Assembly: GCF_023954305.1 (NCBI RefSeq)
Contig: NZ_JAMLIG010000001.1
Span: forward strand, 806,001-870,000
DNA length: 64,000 nt
Direction of reading: 5' to 3'
Origin: Mesorhizobium sp.
GTDB lineage: Bacteria; Pseudomonadota; Alphaproteobacteria; Rhizobiales; Rhizobiaceae
Positions 58,982 through 64,000 of this stretch are shown here, piece by piece. Position numbers and translations under genes: made by a program. How positions within the stretch are numbered: the stretch's first letter is position 1; every line of letters begins with the position of its first letter. The notes beneath the pieces are model-generated. The model had not been told where the DNA came from and made no database searches. It was given only the letters and a program-made list of their open reading frames with translations.

Positions 58982-59006
58982 AAAGAGAGGCGCCGATGGG
59001 CGCCTC
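58982..59006 (-). terminator. Intrinsic terminator for acetoacetyl-CoA synthetase
   Basis: GAGGCGCC (58987-58994) and GGCGCCTC (58999-59006) form a perfect eight-base stem. On the minus strand it is followed by TCTTTTTG, which suits the gene whose stop is at 59212. The interval 59007-59211 holds no gene. Confidence 0.75.
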
Positions 59007-59211
59007 AATTGAATCTGCTGTCACACGGGGCTTGAGCGAATGCGCTGGATCCGGGCTCGCCGGATGCAGGGATTTCTCCCTCAAGTTAGCTTGGACTATT
59101 ACGGCGCTTTCTTAACAACTCCTTACCGGATCGGATCGGTCTTTACTGAAGTGTACCAGAGCTGAAGTCTAGGTAAATTTCCGCGTTACGGTTCGTTAAC
59201 CCTACCGGTCC

Positions 59212-61170
<1,959 letters not shown>

Positions 61171-61359
61171 CGAGTGTCTCTCCGGAAGCGTCGGCGTTAT
61201 GCATGCCGCGGCATTCGAGGGCAAGCCGAAGAATGCGTTCCGGCTGTGCGCAACGGCCATCGCCGGGCCACAAAGCCTTGAAATGGCGGTTCCTTACGAT
61301 AAACCGATCATGCTGGCGCATGCCGCAGCCGGCATCGGGGACCAGAGCAATGTCTCGCT

Positions 61360-61631
61360 AGAGCAATGTCCGATCAGGTTGAACCGTTCTGCCGGAGGGA
61401 ATTCGGGTCAAGGTCGAGGTCTTCGGCGCGGTCGTGCTGGTGGCACGGCCAAGTCCGAAGACCGAAGGATTTGGCCCGAATTCACCCGGCCCGAAGGGTT
61501 TCCCGCTGGCAGGCGCCCGCGGCGTCAGGCGGATTTGGCCGTGCCACCAGCACGGCCTGCACCGCCTTCCTGGCGGATCGCCCCGCCATCGGAGAAACAG
61601 AACTGGTTCAACCTGATCGGACATTGCTCTA
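61360..61631. repeat. Terminal-inverted-repeat element, copy A
   Basis: The ends are perfect inverted copies of 25-26 bases; the left end starts AGAGCAATGTCCGATCAGG and the right end finishes CCTGATCGGACATTGCTCT. A TA dinucleotide borders each end. Inside, CGTGCTGGTGGCACGGCC and its inverse near 61540 create a larger imperfect palindrome. The element ends on the base just before the ATG at 61632. Nothing is recognised between 61171 and 61359. Confidence 0.88.
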
Positions 61632-63434
61632 ATGCCGGCTCCATTCGTCAGGAAAGCCATCTGGGCAATCGTCGCGGCCAGCGTCGCGATCGTTCTCGTG
61701 CTTGCCTCCTTGCCGCTTGTCGCCTCCACCCAGATCGTGCGGACGCGCATCTCGCAGGAACTGTCGGCGCGATCGGGCTTTCGCGTTACGCTCGGCGAAG
61801 CGCCTGATCTCGACCTGTTTCCGTCCCTGAAAGCGGTCCTGCACAATGTCACCTTCAGTCGATGGGAAGACGCAGGCGCGCCGCCGGTGCTGGAGACCGA
61901 GAGGCTCGAGGCGAACCTGTCCGCGTGGCGGGCTCTGATCGGTGGGATCGACTTCAGCACCATAGTGCTGGAAAGACCGGTATTGCGGGTGGAGCGGGCC
62001 GGCGACCGCTACTATCTGCCGTTTCTACCCGGGCGCGGGCGCGTCGCCGAGATCCTGCGCGCGGCAGCAACGGGTGATGCGCGGGACGGGCCGGCGCTGG
62101 GCACGATCCGCTTCTCCGAAGGGCGGCTGGTCAGCGCTGATACCGGGCAGGACATCGCGACCAGCCTGACCGGCACGGCGCAATGGGAAACCGCGAATTC
62201 GCCGGCCCTGCTCAATGGCGGCGGGGTGTGGCGGGGCGAATCCGTCAGATATGCGCTGATGATCGAGGCGCCGCTCAAGCTGGCCGGCCGCGATGCGAGC
62301 GCGGTGACCGTCTCCTTCGAATCCGATCCCTTCAACGCCTCCTTCTCCGGCACGGCGTCGCGGCGCGAGGGACTGACGTTCGACGGATCGCTGGCCGCCA
62401 GCTCGCCCTCCGCGCGGCGGGCTCTCGAGTGGTCGCAAGCGCAGATCGGTCCGGGTGCCGCGATGGGCGCGTTCTCGCTGTCAGGCAAGGCGACGGGCGG
62501 GAGGGACACCTTGAAACTTGCCGACGCGCGGCTGTCGATCAACGAGAATCCGGGCGTCGGGGCGCTGGAACTCGCCTTCGCAAAGCCGGTTCCCAGCATC
62601 TCGGGCACACTGGCCTTTGATACGCTCGACATCGGCCATTTCCTGTCGGCCTTTGCAACGCCGCTCGACCAGTCCTCCCGCAAGCCCGTCTTCGACCTGA
62701 CCTTTACCGACCAGATCAGCCTCGACCTGCGTGTCTCCGCCGGCCGGGCGACGGGTGGCGGCATCCAGCTGTCCGATGTCGCCGCGACCGCGCAGGTGCG
62801 AGGCGGATTTGCCGCTTTCGACATTTCGGACGCGACCGGCCTCGGCGGCGAGATACAGGCGGGATTCCGCGTCGACCGGAAGCCCGAAGGCGAGGTCGGA
62901 GAGATGCGGGTCTCGGCGGAGGGAATCGATTGGGCGGAGTTGGCCGCGCGGATCGGGTGGAGCCGCAACGCACCACGGGCGAAAGGGTCGCTGAACGTCG
63001 TGCTCAGGAGCCCGATCACCGACATGGCATCCCTTCCCTACATCGTTCAGGGCACGATCGGCGCCAAGCTGGGGCCGGGAGCGCTCAAGGATTTCGACCT
63101 CGCCAAGCTGATAGCCAACCCGCCCGGCGGCGGCTTCTTCCCGCTGAGCGCGGTCGGAGGGGGCTCGCTCGCGATCGAAGGCGCGGAATTCAAGGCCGCG
63201 GTCCAGAACGGCGTTGCGCGGATCGAGACCGCGAAGGCGTGGACGGCAAAGGATCTCCTGAACCTCGACGGAATAGTGCCCTATGTCGGGCGCAGCCTGG
63301 CGCTCTCGCTCAAGGTCGGCAGGCGCGACGCGTCGCAGGATCAGGGCGGACCCGCGCCGGCACAGTCCTATTTCGTTGGCGGCTCCTGGGACGCACCCTA
63401 CGTTTCGGCCGTGCTGGCGCCTGTAGGACCCTGA
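61632..63434 (+). CDS. AsmA-family protein
   Basis: A 600-residue protein with one N-terminal membrane helix (AIWAIVAASVAIVLVLASLP). A large beta-rich region follows, with the AsmA-type SARSGFRVTLGEAPDLDLFP and LHNVTFSRWEDAGAPPVLET near the start, and KGSLNVVLRSPITDMASLPY near the C-terminus. AsmA relatives bridge the periplasm and influence outer-membrane lipid transport. The ATG sits immediately after repeat copy A and has no Shine-Dalgarno box, so the element has become its 5-prime flank. A small membrane-protein gene follows. Confidence 0.9.
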   Translation: MPAPFVRKAIWAIVAASVAIVLVLASLPLVASTQIVRTRISQELSARSGFRVTLGEAPDLDLFPSLKAVLHNVTFSRWEDAGAPPVLETERLEANLSAWRALIGGIDFSTIVLERPVLRVERAGDRYYLPFLPGRGRVAEILRAAATGDARDGPALGTIRFSEGRLVSADTGQDIATSLTGTAQWETANSPALLNGGGVWRGESVRYALMIEAPLKLAGRDASAVTVSFESDPFNASFSGTASRREGLTFDGSLAASSPSARRALEWSQAQIGPGAAMGAFSLSGKATGGRDTLKLADARLSINENPGVGALELAFAKPVPSISGTLAFDTLDIGHFLSAFATPLDQSSRKPVFDLTFTDQISLDLRVSAGRATGGGIQLSDVAATAQVRGGFAAFDISDATGLGGEIQAGFRVDRKPEGEVGEMRVSAEGIDWAELAARIGWSRNAPRAKGSLNVVLRSPITDMASLPYIVQGTIGAKLGPGALKDFDLAKLIANPPGGGFFPLSAVGGGSLAIEGAEFKAAVQNGVARIETAKAWTAKDLLNLDGIVPYVGRSLALSLKVGRRDASQDQGGPAPAQSYFVGGSWDAPYVSAVLAPVGP

Positions 63435-63503
63435 AGGCGACGGCGAGCGGGCGATTCAACTGGCCGACGAATCGCGCTACTGTCGCGAAGGGGATTTGGC
63501 GGC

Positions 63504-63749
63504 ATGTTCAGGATCATTTCCGGCGCCTTCAAGATCGTGACCGTCTCGCTGCTGACGGGGGCGGCGCTGTCGGCGCTCGACCTGTCGGCGGCCGACATCC
63601 TGATCGAACTCGGATTGACACCCGAACGCGTCATGGACCTGCTGCAGACGGGCGCGGCCTGGGCTTTGCCCAACATCATTCTCGGATCGATGGTGATCGT
63701 GCCGATCTGGCTTGTCGTCGCGCTGCTGAGGCCCCCGAGAGGACCTTAG
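63504..63749 (+). CDS. Small two-helix membrane protein (DUF6460-like)
   Basis: An 81-residue protein with two hydrophobic segments (IVTVSLLTGAALSAL and WALPNIILGSMVIVPIWLVVALLR) separated by ADILIELGLTPERVMDLLQ. The pattern matches a small rhizobial family of unknown function. AAGGGGA precedes the ATG. The final two bases of its TAG stop are the first two bases of repeat copy B. It is 69 bases downstream of the AsmA-like gene and probably co-transcribed. Confidence 0.75.
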   Translation: MFRIISGAFKIVTVSLLTGAALSALDLSAADILIELGLTPERVMDLLQTGAAWALPNIILGSMVIVPIWLVVALLRPPRGP

Positions 63750-63909
63750 AGCAATGTCCGATCGGGTTGAACCGTTCTGCCGGAGGGAATTCGGGTCAAG
63801 GTCGAGGTCTTCGGCGCGGTCGTGCTGGTGGCACGGCCAAGTCCGAAGACCGACGGATTTGGCCCGAATTCACCCGGCAGAACGGTTCAACCTGGTCGGA
63901 CATTGCTCT
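63748..63909. repeat. Terminal-inverted-repeat element, copy B
   Basis: Starts AGAGCAATGTCCGATCGGG and ends with its inverse; 34 of 36 end bases match. The left 110 bases are nearly the same as in copy A (including CGTGCTGGTGGCACGGCC), but the right half is missing an inner segment of about 110 bases found in A. It lies exactly between two stop codons, that of the preceding gene and that of the next one on the minus strand. Confidence 0.88.
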
Positions 63910-64000
63910 CTAGCCCCGCTGCGCCGCCTGTTCGTCGCGCAGGCGCTGGACCTCGCGGCGCTTGTTGACCAGCGAGGCGATGATGACGCCCATGGTGACG
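63910..64000 (-). CDS. Partial gene, C-terminal end only
   Basis: An open minus-strand frame enters from beyond the window edge and stops with TAG at 63910-63912. The visible 29 codons read VTMGVIIASLVNKRREVQRL and then a charged, Gln-rich tail. This could be the end of a membrane protein: a short hydrophobic part and a basic helical tail. The family cannot be identified. Confidence 0.4.
   Translation of the reverse strand, partial: VTMGVIIASLVNKRREVQRLRDEQAAQRG

Noticed and set aside
59112..59126. CtrA-like site TTAA-N7-TTAC
   Set aside because: One mismatch from the full TTAA-N7-TTAA pattern and not placed before a clear start codon; such matches occur by chance.
61360..63909. Composite transposon bounded by the two repeat copies
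   Set aside because: No transposase lies between or near the copies, and they differ by an inner segment of about 110 bases, so only a MITE-like description is supported.

Overview
The window reads as a chromosomal segment of a high-GC alphaproteobacterium of the Hyphomicrobiales (Rhizobiales), most like the Mesorhizobium/Phyllobacteriaceae group. This rests on a CIRCE element before groESL, the short HisG plus HisZ pair, a tRNA-His lacking the usual G-1, an Irr-type iron control element, a PdhS-like kinase, DUF1127, DUF3422 and phasin genes, and several families of intergenic palindromes. No plasmid, phage, CRISPR or conjugation genes are visible. The taxonomic call is inference, because no database was searched.

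Layout. 0-7 kb: a HAD phosphatase, a degenerate EAL protein, two tandem TadG-like von Willebrand proteins and a DUF2189 membrane protein. 7-10 kb: the groESL operon with promoter, CIRCE, a large groES-groEL hairpin and a terminator. 10-16 kb: a frameshifted serine hydrolase, an XRE-cupin regulator, a GNAT enzyme, a TauE exporter, a diguanylate cyclase and fumC. 16-23 kb: two DoxX genes, an acyl-CoA ligase, then hisS-hisZ-hisG separated by palindromic repeats. 23-28 kb: a poorly known region rich in repeats, tag, an L,D-transpeptidase and a BASS transporter.

28-39 kb is the metabolic core. glcDEF (glycolate oxidase) lies on the minus strand and a FadR-type regulator plus lutABC (L-lactate utilisation) on the plus strand. 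A shared half-site motif suggests joint control, and a brnTA toxin-antitoxin pair sits at the end of the glc operon. 39-51 kb holds housekeeping and signalling genes: glutamine amidotransferase, rsmE, glutamate-cysteine ligase, a PAS-GGDEF protein, DUF937, DUF1127/LysR, a damaged parDE pair, xseA, PPi-phosphofructokinase and tRNA-His. 51-64 kb: a phasin, a 1311-residue PdhS-like histidine kinase, a periplasmic-binding iron transporter behind an Irr-type box, acetoacetyl-CoA synthetase, and an AsmA-like gene plus small membrane-protein gene bracketed by two copies of a terminal-inverted-repeat element.

The most notable observations are: (1) MITE-like elements that abut the start codon of one gene and form part of the stop codon of the next; (2) palindromic elements carried inside two open reading frames; (3) a low-GC, enlarged insertion domain in hisS in a genome whose tRNA-His lacks G-1; (4) a candidate common operator for glc and lut; and (5) single-base frameshifts in a serine hydrolase and a ParE toxin. 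No wholly new multi-gene system could be demonstrated from sequence alone.
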